Shown here: piece by piece, positions 37,131 to 47,140 of the stretch
Numbering within the stretch: position 1 is the stretch's first letter
Layout: every line of letters begins with the position of its first letter
Assembly (NCBI GenBank): GCA_015680685.1
Contig: MNCI01004501.1
Location: 844,843-908,842 of the forward strand
Length of the DNA: 64,000 nucleotides
Direction: 5' to 3'
Source: Gnetum montanum
Taxonomy: Eukaryota; Streptophyta; Gnetopsida; Gnetales; Gnetaceae
The notes under the pieces: generated by a model
Databases searched by the model: none
What the model saw: the letters and a program-made list of their open reading frames with translations, nothing else
Told to the model about the DNA's origin: nothing
Position numbers and translations under genes: made by a program

Positions 37131-37429
37131 TCTATTGTTAACCATGAAGTTGAGAAACACTGACATAATTGATGTATTCCCCTTCCAATTCACTCACCCT
37201 TGCACCTATAACCATGCAGCCTTCTTTTCTTACATCCTTCTTAGTCTAGTTTAAACATTATTTGAGTATGAAGTTTTTGCTTTTCTTTATGTTACATTAT
37301 TTAACTTTACTTCAAGCATATCCTAGGATTTACTTTCATTTAAAATTTACATTTATGCCTTTTTTACTTTTAGAACATAAAATGTGAAAAATACCATAAA
37401 AACTTTAAAATCTAAAAAGTCATAAAAAT
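37131..37429. other. T-rich non-coding spacer
   Basis: Follows the protease remnant. No frame with a motif. A T-rich run near 37240-37380 leads into the tandem repeat. Confidence 0.5.
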
Positions 37430-37745
37430 TTTGAAAATGTAAAAATGACAAAGATTTTTCTTTCCAAAACATAGGGTCCACCATGACCTAAAACTAGTAA
37501 AGAAATTCCGAGGCAATATGGCATAAAATTGGAAAAAATCAAATGGTCCACCATGGCCTAAAACTGACAAAGAAATGCATGGTTTCTATGGCCTAACATT
37601 GGCAAAAATTCCATGGTCGACTATTGTAGAAAACTAGCAAATCATGATGGCCTACCATGGCCTAAAATTGGCAAATCTTGGGGTTCATCATGGCCTAAAA
37701 TTGGCAAATCATGATGGCCCACCATGGCCTAAAAGTAGAAAATAG
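37430..37745 (+). repeat. Minisatellite, unit about 35-45 bp
   Basis: About seven imperfect units built on tggtccaccatggcctaaaa followed by ctgacaaagaaat or ttggcaaatcat. Clear copies begin near 37470, 37540, 37585, 37650, 37682 and 37715. It lies between the sense protease remnant and the 3' end of the antisense coding unit. Confidence 0.8.
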
Positions 37746-38060
37746 CTTATAACCCATTTACAACATATCTCATAGCCTAGCCATTTTACATATTTAACCA
37801 ATGTAGCCTTATAACATGAATCAAAACATAAAACGTACAACATGAATAGAGCATTAAGCATCAAAACATATAAATGAAATTAAAATTTTTAAAAATAATA
37901 ATAGTCTAAATGGTTGTAGCATATTGTGATAAAGGTTTAAATAATACGTAAAATAATAAACCGTCTCTCAAACATTCATGGCTATCATTAGCCACAACAT
38001 CATAATAACATGAACATCAATTGCAAATGAAATAATCAAAGGCATAATCAACTAATGGTG

Positions 38061-38135
38061 CTAAGGTACCATCGAAGGAGGCTCAGGAGCATCTCCAACA
38101 TCATCACCACTGGCACCATCGGTGTTTCCTAGTAC
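38061..38135 (-). pseudogene. Terminal exon of the unknown multi-exon unit
   Basis: On the minus strand a T-rich intron ends ...gtggtatag and is followed by 24 codons and TAG (38063-38061), VLGNTDGASGDDVGDAPEPP and a short end. The acidic, proline-containing tail looks like a natural protein C terminus. The exon call rests on the acceptor, the open frame and its place at the end of the series. I do not recognise the protein. Confidence 0.5.
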
Positions 38136-38239
38136 CTATACCACAATAACATAATTCTAGTTAATAATTGACACATGAAATCAAATTAAATTAAACTAAA
38201 CTAAATTAAAACATGATCAAACAAAATAAAATAAGCAAA

Positions 38240-39064
38240 CATGGGAGGGATTTGGTGTAACATCTTCTAGTGTGAGGCTTTGAAGGCCAACCTCCAAATG
38301 ATGGAGGATTTGGTCCTTTGTCATGTGGGCCCAATCCTCCTCCCTGTGATTAATACCTTTCAGGATGTTCCTTTTATCAATCTTGGTCCATGTAGGTGGG
38401 TCCTATGAAAATGTAGTGATAGTCACCTCTCTAGAATCAGTAGAAACCTAAGGAGATGGGGAATTAGCTACTATTAGAAAGCCTTCAAATAGTTTGAAGA
38501 CCTCCTATGCTTGAATCCCCTTCACAAATAGCTCCAACTTACATCATTAGGTGGACTCCTTTTTCAACCACTTAAGATAGGCTTCATGCTTAGCCTTATA
38601 CTTATTTTTGTGATCTTTTTGTGCATAGCCTCACTCTAGGACCCAAGAATATTAGTCTCATAACTCCTTGGCCTTATGCACCAGCATATCCATTTGTAGT
38701 TTTTGCTCAAAAACCTCTCTAGCAAGGGCAACCTTGCCATGGATGGTATTCTAGTATCTTCTCCATTTAATCTTCTTAGTTTGTAAGGAACTCATGTTGG
38801 TCACTTGGGCCTCCACAAATTCCTTACGATCTTTGAGATCTCTATTCACCTCAACCAATATTTTGTTTTCCCTTTCCAATGTTACAACTCATTTCCATAG
38901 GAATTCATTGGAACGTTGGGTTTCCCATGAAGTTTTAGCGCATGAAAATGCACATTCAATGACACTTTCATACAACCTTGGTGGAGCATTCTCTACATCT
39001 AATGGTAAGCTAGGTAAGGCATCAATCTCAATAGGGTGGTTAGGATCCAATCTAATCTTAGGCA
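38240..39064 (-). pseudogene. Coiled-coil exon of the unknown multi-exon unit
   Basis: After a minus-strand acceptor (...tttatag at 39065-39071) comes a long frame with only a few stops. It includes LPSLPLDVENAPPRLYES, VTLERENKILVEVNRDLKD, VTNMSSLQTKKIKWRR, REVFEQKLQMDMLVHKAKE, then KYKAKHEAYLKWLKKEST and HREEDWAHMTKDQILHHLE. High Glu/Lys content with leucine spacing suggests a coiled coil. There is no match to gag or pol domains that I know. Stops are mostly TAG or TAA in place of glutamine or TGG-like codons. Confidence 0.55.
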
Positions 39065-39169
39065 CTATAAACAACATAACAAGACATATGAAAAAATAAT
39101 AAATGAGTAAATAAGCAAGAAATAATGAAAAAAATGAGATAACCAAAATAATGCAACTACAAAAACTAA

Positions 39170-39355
39170 AAGTGCAAGATAAGCTAAGTTCTTATCAATG
39201 TCAGCAGCAATTTTTTGTAATTGATTGATCATGTCTTCAACCATCCTACACATGAATTTTCTCTTATCAGGAGTGTCCACCCATGGCTTCATGCAGAATG
39301 TGGAGGTTGAAGTAGTGGGTTGAGGCTTAATAGCTATGACAAGCATAACAATCAA
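39170..39355 (-). pseudogene. Internal exon of the unknown multi-exon unit
   Basis: On the minus strand an intron ends ...aatcattag and the frame then reads LIVMLVIAIKPQPTTSTST, KPWVDTPDKRKFMCRMVED and MINQLQKIAADIDKNLAYL, without a stop to about 39170. A GTTTTT donor is plausible but not strong. This is among the best-preserved pieces of the unit. The family is unknown. Confidence 0.5.
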
Positions 39356-39429
39356 CTAATGATTAAGGCTAAGGTTAAACATAAAAAAAAAAGACAAACT
39401 CAAACATATTTAACAAAATGCACATTTTC

Positions 39430-39549
39430 TTGTAGCATCAGTTGAAGTGATAACAAGGGATTCACCTAGCTATGAAGCATGTGGTTGGAGAGCTCTTCCT
39501 CTAGGTGTTTTTGCTCTACCTCTTCTACTGCTACTTGGGCCACCAATTC
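39430..39549 (-). pseudogene. Small basic exon of the unknown multi-exon unit
   Basis: The minus strand shows ...gtaagtaatag as acceptor and then GGPSSSRRGRAKTPRGRALQ, an Arg/Gly/Ser-rich stretch, followed by one stop and ESLVITSTDATR. It could be a linker or nuclear-targeting region. That is only a guess from composition. Confidence 0.45.
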
Positions 39550-39664
39550 CTATTACTTACTTACAAGATCAACAAAAACAAAATCTAGAATAACTTAGTA
39601 CATTTTTCATAAAACAAAATAACAACACAAAAAACCTAAAAACATAAAACAACCTAAAACATAC

Positions 39665-40320
39665 CAGTAACCACATTACATGCCTGGCTGAGTCTAGCAA
39701 TGAATCTTCTCTTAGAGGGTTGCTCAATCATTGGGGTTGCTTCCTCAATCATAGGCCTCTTTAGTTTGGCTCTAGCTACACATTCAACTTCTACCTGCAA
39801 TGTCTTGGCCTTTGCAATGATCCCATGCTCAACCTAGGGCTCAATCCCCATGCTATCAAGGGAAGTAGAATGCCTACCACTAAGTCCCTTAGTGGTAATA
39901 AATAATGACTCCCTAATGTCCTCTCAACGATTCTGAGCTTGCATGGTGGAAAAAACATGTTTCACCCAAGGCTTGGAGAGTTGGAATGGATTTTGGTTTA
40001 CCCATTGTCCATCCTTCCTCACCACTAGGAACTTTATAAACCTCCTTAAATATGTTGTGAAAAATACAACTACATGTCACATTTCATCGTAAGGTTGTTC
40101 TGAAGTTTAAGGATCTTCCCACATAGCCCAAAAACCAAGTGAGTAGTCTAGTTAAATTGAGCACCCTTTGGAAGAACCTTCTTCATGATTCATGCCTACT
40201 TAACACCAATGACCTTTCCTTGTGATAATAGCTTAGGGAATGCTTAGGAGTACAACAAGGGATATGACTTTCTAGCCTTTGCAACTTTAAACTGGTTATG
40301 AGACAATCCCATGTGATCAT
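39665..40320 (-). pseudogene. Second half of the split exon of the unknown unit
   Basis: This continues the frame of 48530-48933 across the inserted element, after removing one copy of ATGAT: DHMGLSHNQFKVAKARKSYP, then KVLPKGAQFN, THLVFGLCGKILKLQNNLT, with several stops. Near 39665 the minus strand has a donor-like TG-GTATGT. The frame being kept across the insertion shows the exon was continuous before the 40321 element arrived. Confidence 0.6.
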
Positions 40321-41747
40321 TGTACTGACCAAAATCATCGGTGTAAGGTTGGAAGGGAAAACAAACATCGAAAGATCAGCGGGCAGGCACAGCTGACCCT
40401 ACCTTCACCTAAGGGCAAGCTAGAAAAGGAAATGAAGGCAAAGTGCCTTGGATGGTCTGCTTGCAAATCAACCAAGGACTTCCCCGAGGGTAAACTATGG
40501 CTTGCACTGGGGTTACCATAACTAATGATATACGAAATGTAAATAGTAATGTACGAAATGCAAACAGAGCGTGTATATAGAACAGTATTGCAGACAAACA
40601 TAAACTGAATGTAAATAGAGTAAACCAAATAATGGTTCGCAGAATGAACTGTATTATATTGCTTAAAAAAGATGTGCACCAGTCAAAGCATAGTTGCATG
40701 TGCAGATGGCAAGTCAAGTGCCAAGCCTCGGAGTGATGTGATGTGTTTCAGAATTACTTAGATGCTAGGAGTCAAGTGTGCCTGAGCACCCAAGGATTGC
40801 TGGTCTGAATTTCCTAAGCCATCAACCTTCAAAATTTCCAACCTTATTTATGTGAATTGACAGGGTATTTATAGGGTTCGGCTGGGCTTGGGTGCGGAGT
40901 TCATAGATGGAATCAATGGCTAAGAATTAAGAGGAAACTGGATCAAGTGACACATGTTTGATGGACAGCTATGTGTGAGTTGGATGTACATAGGCAGGCT
41001 ACATTTTGGCCAGATGCACTGTGTCTTACAACAAGAGAATTTACAATGAAATGATACTATAAAACAAGAGAATTTGACTTTGGCTCGCTTGATCGATGGA
41101 TTGATTGCTGCAGGATGTCGATTTAAATGGTTTTGTGGTTGTTTGAGGCATCTCTGTTTCACCAGGGCTCCCAACATGAGTTGATTTGGTCCTGGCGTGT
41201 CCTCAGTGTGTGTTTGGTGAGCTTTTGTCTAGGCGTGATCAATACTCACGCTGATGAATAGTACTCACGCTGATGAATAGTGCTCACGTTGATGAATAGT
41301 ACTCATGTTGATGAATAGTACTCATGTTGATGAATAATGCTCACGCTGATGAATAATGCTCACGTTGATGAATAGTGCTCATGTTGATGAATAGTACTCA
41401 TGCTGCCAGCATGACCTCAGCATGAGTGAGTTGAAAGTGATACCTTTTACACCAAATTTTATTTCTTTGAAGCCTGTTCTTGAGTGCAACAGTTGCCTGA
41501 CCGTGTGTGACCACGAGAGTGATCTGTAAGTCAAAAAATGAGGTTGATTGTGCCTTGTTTTGAGCCACTTTTGGTAACTCACGCTGGACTCATGCTGCCA
41601 GCGTGACCTTAGCGTGACCATAGCATGAGTTCCTAGGACAAGCCAGCATGAGTGTCATGCCTTAGTCAAATTTTTACCTTTCAAGAGCTCAAGAGACTCT
41701 GAGTTGTTCTTGTTTCAAAGTGTTAGGCTGAAATTTGTGGTGTTTCA
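40321..41747 (-). mobile_element. 3' LTR of the 8.2-kb pol-less element
   Basis: 1427 bp. Most of its sequence is repeated at 47141-48529 with few changes. It holds a 19-bp minisatellite (eight units). The frames in it (such as 40335-40679 minus) also occur in the other LTR but have no domain. Confidence 0.93.
41239..41407 (+). repeat. 19-bp minisatellite in the 3' LTR
   Basis: Eight units of the type ctgatgaatagtactcacg with c/t and a/g variants. The other LTR has six units plus an 11-base partial. Confidence 0.9.
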
Positions 41748-41761
41748 TTGGCCCCTCTTTG
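41748..41761 (-). other. Polypurine tract of the 8.2-kb element
   Basis: The minus strand reads AAAGAGGGGCCAA up to the LTR start at 41747. Position and composition fit the plus-strand primer. Confidence 0.7.
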
Positions 41762-43450
41762 TTGACGTCTGGAGGAATGCACCCGAGAGGCATTGACAAA
41801 GAAGTACAAAACACCATGAACAACCACATATCAAGCATCAACCATCGACCCTTGGCTGAACGTCATCACACCATGTTCAAAAGTACATGGGATTGAGGAA
41901 GTGCAGTTTCAAGATGCAGGGGGATTTGTTGAAACTAGGGAAATCAAGAGTTGATTAAGGGTTACAATTGATGTTGGAATTGTGGGAGAGGAATGCTCTC
42001 ACATGAACAAGCCATATCTTTAATTCCTGTCAGTAGCTGGTTTTCAGCAAACTTGGAACCAAGACATAGGAGGTGCATTCTTTGGAGAAATGGGATACTT
42101 GTAGAGTGTTTATAAGGGCCCGTTGTAAACAACCAAAGCCACATGATGATGTGCAACATGATCATCTGAGACATGAGTGTAACTATTTTTCCAAGATAAT
42201 TTCCTTCTCGCCTAGAGCTTGTATGAGAAGAGCCAATGGTCTTTGGTCTATGATGTCCATGGGGTCATGCAGACCTTTTTCCATGCATTTTTCTCTTTGA
42301 TCTTTTTGTTCCTTTTTTTTTATTTTTTGTTTCTTCTTTTCTTTTATTTTTGTTTTCTTTTCTTATTCTTTTTTGTCTTTTTGAAAGAGCTTGCTTTTAG
42401 TGTTGTGCTCATGCTCATGCGTTTGCATTTTGTATCATGTACTGTGTACTGTGTCTTGCATTGCAACTGCTTAGAGAGTTATAGTGTGCAATAGTGTATT
42501 AAGAGCTTTGGGGTGAACAAAATGTATCAAGGGATGTAATTGAATAGGATAAGGGTAACATGATGGGAAATAGAGAATGTATCAGGTGTGGGGAATGTAC
42601 TTATGAACGAATTGATTAACCCAATTGCGGGCGTTAGGAAGGATGTGATACCTTGTCATCAGGATGAAGTGCATCTATGCACGAATGCCTCAGGCATGTC
42701 ATCCTGCAAACACAACTCCAAGAAGATAGGAAAAAACCACAAATGAAATGGTTAACTAAGTAGTTTAAACTTGAAGACAACCAAGGAGATGGAGCCACCA
42801 TGTGCAATTTTCAAGGTAGACAGAATCATGAACAACATCAGCTTCATCAGGGTCCATGAGACAAATTATGCAGCAAGTCTTTGTGGAACATGTACAGCCA
42901 ATTGCAGCAATATATCTTTTCAAGTATTACTTCATCGTCGATTATGTCACCAATTTATAGTCTTAGTGGACTGTTGCAGGTTGGTTTCACATCATGAGCC
43001 TTTGGACGACACCAGTTTAGCGTCATAGCGGACGGTGCATTGCTAGTCTATAGTCGTAGCAGACTGTAAAGAGGCAAACTAGTTTATAGTCTTAGTGGAC
43101 TCTGCATGCTAGTTTCATGTCATGGTGGACAGTGGATGTTGTGCCAGTTTAACATCATGACCCAAGGACAATCTATGGTAATTTATAATCATAGTGGACT
43201 GTCTGTGCCAGTTTATAGTCATAGTGGACTGTTGCTTACCTTGATTTTGTAAGGTGTGATGCTGCATGCGTGGTCATGCCGTGTGTCTTCAAGATCCTGC
43301 AAAAATCAACTAGAAAGAAAACAACATCAAGCAACACCTATCATTAACAGAGTTAAAATGTATGAATGAAAGACAAAGCAAGAAGTGGTAGTTTTAGGCA
43401 TTCCGGGCTGTAAGCTAGTTTAAGGCCTTTTTGGGCCATGTGTTTTTGTA
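41762..43450 (-). mobile_element. 3' non-coding region of the 8.2-kb element, with repeats
   Basis: About 1.7 kb with no pol motif. It contains a long pyrimidine tract on the plus strand (42290-42385), hence purine in the element's sense, and a block of degenerate 38-bp repeats (42951-43229). The small frames here lack domains. Confidence 0.6.
42951..43229 (-). repeat. Degenerate tandem motif of about 38 bp
   Basis: About seven to eight units on the plus strand of the form agtttatagtcatagtggac, or agtttaacatcatgaccc, separated by 15-20 variable bases. Isolated copies of the same motif occur elsewhere in the element, near 43420, 44745 and 46070-46190. Confidence 0.75.
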
Positions 43451-43719
43451 GTTTTATGTTTTTTTAAACAAAGTGTAAACTAAGTTGACGAATGTGTGAA
43501 CAAAGAAAAATGCGTGATCTAAGTGAGCGGCCAAAATGTAAACGCATAGGCTAGTGCAATGTAAACAAAAGTCAAAATTCATGGCAAGTGGAGGCAAAGG
43601 GTAGGCACGCACCCACATTTTTGACCAAGGGAAAGTATTGGTCATGTAGTCACTTCCTAACCAATTATGGATTAGGGAGCATGCAAGGTTTAGGATCCTC
43701 TGGAGGGCTATTGGCTTCA

Positions 43720-44540
43720 ACCACTCATTCAGGTGTGTTAACCTTAGGCGTTGTGTTGGTTACTATAGGTGTACCACCAAGAAACTCTTCTTCTAAAACT
43801 TGCACCATGTCTATGTCATGGATAGTCGAAGAGGAAGCGTTATCACCATGGATGATAACTTGACCACCCTCGAATGGAAGGTGGATTTCTTGGTGGATGG
43901 GAGAGGAGATGGCCCTTAGTTGGACTAGCCACAGGCGTCCTAGGATGATGTTGTTGTTTGGCATCTTGTCGACGACTGTAAAGTTTGCAAACATGGGGTG
44001 CTGGTCCCATATCATGAAGGTGATGTGGATTGTGCCTTTAATGGCTACGCATGCTCCATTGAAGGAGTTTAGAGACTCGATTTTGGTCGATTGAATGTTG
44101 TGCGTTCGGCCTAGTCATTCGATGATGGAGTGTGCGACAACGTTTTCTGCTGCGCCATCATCAATGTGTACTCTGCGTACTGTGTATTTTCCGATGCTTA
44201 TACTAGTGTTCAACAGTGCATGTGTGACCTCCCCTTGTTTGGGGTCGATCTTGACATCATTGTTGTGGAAGGTTAGAGTTGTTGTGTTTGTGTATTGTGG
44301 TACAGGGGATGTAATGGCTACACGAATGGCATCTTCAGTTGGAGACGTGTTTTCTATAGCAGGGATGGAGGTGAGCATGTGTGCTAGTGCTTGGCGATGC
44401 TCTGGTGATGTTAAGATGAGGTTGAGCAAGGTAGGCGTTACATTGTTATGTTTTAATGCATTGTGTGCATGAGATAGTAAGTCTGCGAGGTTGTTGTTTA
44501 TGTTTGTCGTGGTGGGAGCCTCCTCTATTGTGTGAGCCAT
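43720..44540 (-). pseudogene. Aspartic protease of the 8.2-kb element
   Basis: Two minus-strand segments in the same frame (44540-44115 and 44015-43725), separated by stops near 44112. The first holds LADLLSHAHNALKHNN and the catalytic block VRRVHIDDGAAENVVAH. The second holds NNIILGRLWLVQLRAISSPI and HQEIHLPFEGGQVIIHGDN. DDG takes the place of the usual DTG. It would mature the gag protein. It is close to the remnant at 36700-37060 on the plus strand. A few single-base stops are the only visible damage. Confidence 0.75.
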
Positions 44541-44789
44541 AATGTAGAGCTCTTGTGGAGGGGCAATGCATAAGGGTTGTTATTTAGTGGGCCTAGGGGT
44601 AGAGCTAGGGCTGGTTTGTGGTTTAGGTGTTGGTGACTTGGGTTACCATTGCTTGTATGTGGCCAAGTTGCTGGAACTTGGACTTGGTGTGGGTATCGTT
44701 GGAGTGACTTATGTGTTTAATGTCGTGATGGATGGTGGCTGCCAGTTTAACATCGTACCAGACGGGTTGTTAGATGTTGCCCTTATGAT

Positions 44790-45650
44790 GAAGGATCTCT
44801 TGCTTCAGGAAGTCGTTGAAGGTATGGGACTGCTAGGTTGCACTGCGTTGAGCAATCCTTTCTTTGCCATTCTTTGCAAATATTTTTGCAAAGTTCGACA
44901 AGTGTCTGTGTCGTGTTCAGGCATTTGGTGGTAGTGGCAGTATGCACTTAAGTCAAAATGTTGTGGAACACATGCGTTGTATGTTGTAGTGGGATGACTT
45001 GCCAATTCACAGTGTTTCTGGTTACGTATGTAGGCATCATCTGACATGTGTTTGCATTGGACCAAACTAGCATTGAGGAGCTGTTCTAGCAATTGGGAAG
45101 GTTTTCCTGTCAAGGGTATGTGTTTGCGTTGGGTGCACTCAAGTCTAGGAGTAGCTTGTGTGGTGGCGCCAAAGCTAAAGCTGGCGGCTTGGGGTGTTGA
45201 GGCCACGGGCCTGTTGGCTACATGTGTTGGCATGGTGATTGTTGCGATTGTTGCATTTGATATTGCTTGTGTATCCTGCGCTGTTTGTATTAGTTACAGT
45301 TGTTGCATTTGTTTTTGTGCATGTCGTTGTTTTTTGTCTTGGCTCCTGTAGGCTAAGTAGGATGGGTCATTTCTTGCTCTTGTTGCCTCTTCGATGCCCC
45401 TTACTTGGTCAAAGGCCTAGGTAAGAGACTTTGGGGCTTGGTAGAGTAGTTTGAACTTGATGAAGTCATTGACTGCACCCTTGAAGATTGCCAAGAGATG
45501 TGTCTCTACGATTGGCTCATGCATTTCATTGGCTGTGGCACTCCATCGCTGGAGGAAGGGTAGTATGGGCTCCAAGGGTCCTTGTCTGACATGGAGGAGC
45601 TTGTCGATTATGACTTCAGGTCTAATGTTGTATCTGAAGCATGCCACAAA
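44790..45650 (-). pseudogene. Gag of the 8.2-kb element
   Basis: In the same frame as the protease, the minus strand gives MACFRYNIRPEVIIDKLLHV, LEPILPFLQRWSATANEMH and LAIFKGAVNDFIKFKLLYQ (45647-45417), then after two stops GKPSQLLEQLLNASLVQCK and YCHYHQMPEHDTDTCRTLQ (45233-44805). The frame may begin further right: 46232-46005 is also in register, and repeats of KLP-type residues there derive from the tandem motif. Gag and protease therefore formed one polyprotein of roughly 800 codons. Stops are few. Confidence 0.75.
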
Positions 45651-46670
45651 CTAGTGTATGAGGTTCTCGAGGGATGCGATGGAAGCTCAGGGTAGGACAC
45701 GGTACCAGTCTAGAGCTTTGCCAGAAAGAGGCATCGAATGGCATGTGGCTAGGAGTGCAACGTGATGGCTTCTGTGCAGAATCTGATGATATGTGCATTA
45801 GGGTCACTATGACCATTGTATTTTGTCAGATGTGGCAATGAATAGCCCGCAGGTAGTGTAAGGGGTGGGACCATATAACAGATTGGATCATCACGGTAAA
45901 AGTCCAGCACCTTGGATGTGTTTGAGGAGGCAGCCTTAAGCTTGTTGATTTCCTCTGTCAGAGTCTAGATGAGTTGGGACACTTGTTCCCAACTCATAGA
46001 TTCACTAGGCGGTTGTGTTGACTAGACTCGCGTAGGTTGTGCGGTGAAGGGTTGGATCACCGGTTGTGGGCTTTGCAAGTTTAATGTCATGGCAGACTGT
46101 TGTTGGTAATTTAACATCATACCAAATGTGTGTTGGTAGTTTAAGGCCATACTGAGCCATGGATAGTTTAATGTCATCCCGGACGGATGATGAGTAGGTG
46201 CCTAAGGCATTGGTGAAACAAGCATGGCACATGTGGCGCCTATGTAAATGTTGGGTTGAGGCTGGGGAGGTTGGGGGATGGCCCTAGTGTAGGCATAAGG
46301 TACTTGTGTTGCTTAGGTCTGGGCCCTGTCGTATGTACAAGGTTTTTGGATTGTTTGGGGATGGGCCCCAGTGTGTGTAGACTGTGAAGAGAATACCTTG
46401 GGTGTCTACTCCAAGTGTTGTGATTATTATGAGGAGGCAAGGCCCCAAGGGTTGTTAGGTTTGGACAGGGCCGCGAACTCATACTCATACTCAGATGGTG
46501 ATCTCGGGTAAGAGGAAGTCATCCCAGAATCGTTGTGTTGTGTGTATTGCATGTATTGGACAAGGTGATCCATATTGGTGGCAGTTAGTACTTAGACCGG
46601 CTTGAAGTTAGGTGCGAATTGCGATGAATTTGACTTTGAAATGGATGCATTTTGTGTGTGTTTGTTGAAA
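45651..46670 (-). pseudogene. Probable N-terminal gag and leader of the 8.2-kb element
   Basis: Frames on the minus strand (46232-46005 in register with gag; 46488-46240 in another frame) are rich in Pro, Thr, His and Asn with repeated PKQHK- and LPTH-type phrases. They partly derive from the 38-bp motif. An exact start codon is not clear. I see no other gene here. Confidence 0.4.
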
Positions 46671-46674
46671 AAAA

Positions 46675-46905
46675 CATTGTAGCGATACTGTAGCAGTACT
46701 GTAGCGGCACTGTAGTAGCATGAGCACTATAGCAACCATAAAACACTGTAGCAGCATGAGCATGAGTATGGCAGTGTGTGTACATAGCATGAGCATGAGT
46801 TAGAACCCAGCGTGAGCACTGTAGCAACCGCAAAACACTATAGCAGCGTGAGTACTATAGCAACCACAAAACACTGTAGCAGCGTAAGGTTACTGTAGCA
46901 AGTGG
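46675..46905 (-). repeat. Tandem repeat with an actgtagca core in the element leader
   Basis: At least three units on the plus strand of the form gcactgtagcaacc followed by ycaaaacactgtagcagc and gtgag, plus shorter gtagcag and gcatgag derivatives. It lies between the primer site and gag. Confidence 0.75.
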
Positions 46906-47116
46906 AAGGTGAGTTATAACCCAGCATGTGTACACAGCGTGAGTGACTGGTCTCAGTGTGAGTCACCTCAGTGTGAGTGACTAGGGTTAACGTGAGTAGG
47001 TTAAGCTGGGCTTGTGTAAGCTAGCTTGACAAGCTGAGCTTTAGTTTCAGCACTTGCTCTATGCAGCGTTTAACAGGTAGCATGATAAACATTTTGATAG
47101 GACGATAAAGAAGTCA

Positions 47117-47134
47117 GCCCTCCTTCCAGCACCA
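47117..47134 (-). other. Candidate primer binding site of the 8.2-kb element
   Basis: The minus strand reads TGGTGCTGGAAGGAGGGC six bases after the 5' LTR. TGG start and position fit a primer site. I could not assign the tRNA with confidence. Confidence 0.5.
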
Positions 47135-47140
47135 ATTTAC

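Noticed and set aside
40335-40717. Frames of 114 and 102 residues with hydrophobic stretches, also seen near 47158
   Set aside because: They fall in both LTRs, overlap each other and have no domain. LTR sequence explains them.
41239-41407. Regular 19-bp repeats that could suggest a CRISPR-like array
   Set aside because: The units are contiguous with no spacers, lie within an LTR and are present in both LTR copies. This is a minisatellite.
42219-42494. 91-residue frame with a run of phenylalanine and leucine like a membrane segment
   Set aside because: The run is encoded by the T-rich tract and the frame is antisense to the element. Nothing else supports it.
44095-45351. Long plus-strand frames of up to 125 residues
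   Set aside because: They mirror the minus-strand gag-protease, which has clear motifs. The plus-strand versions have none.
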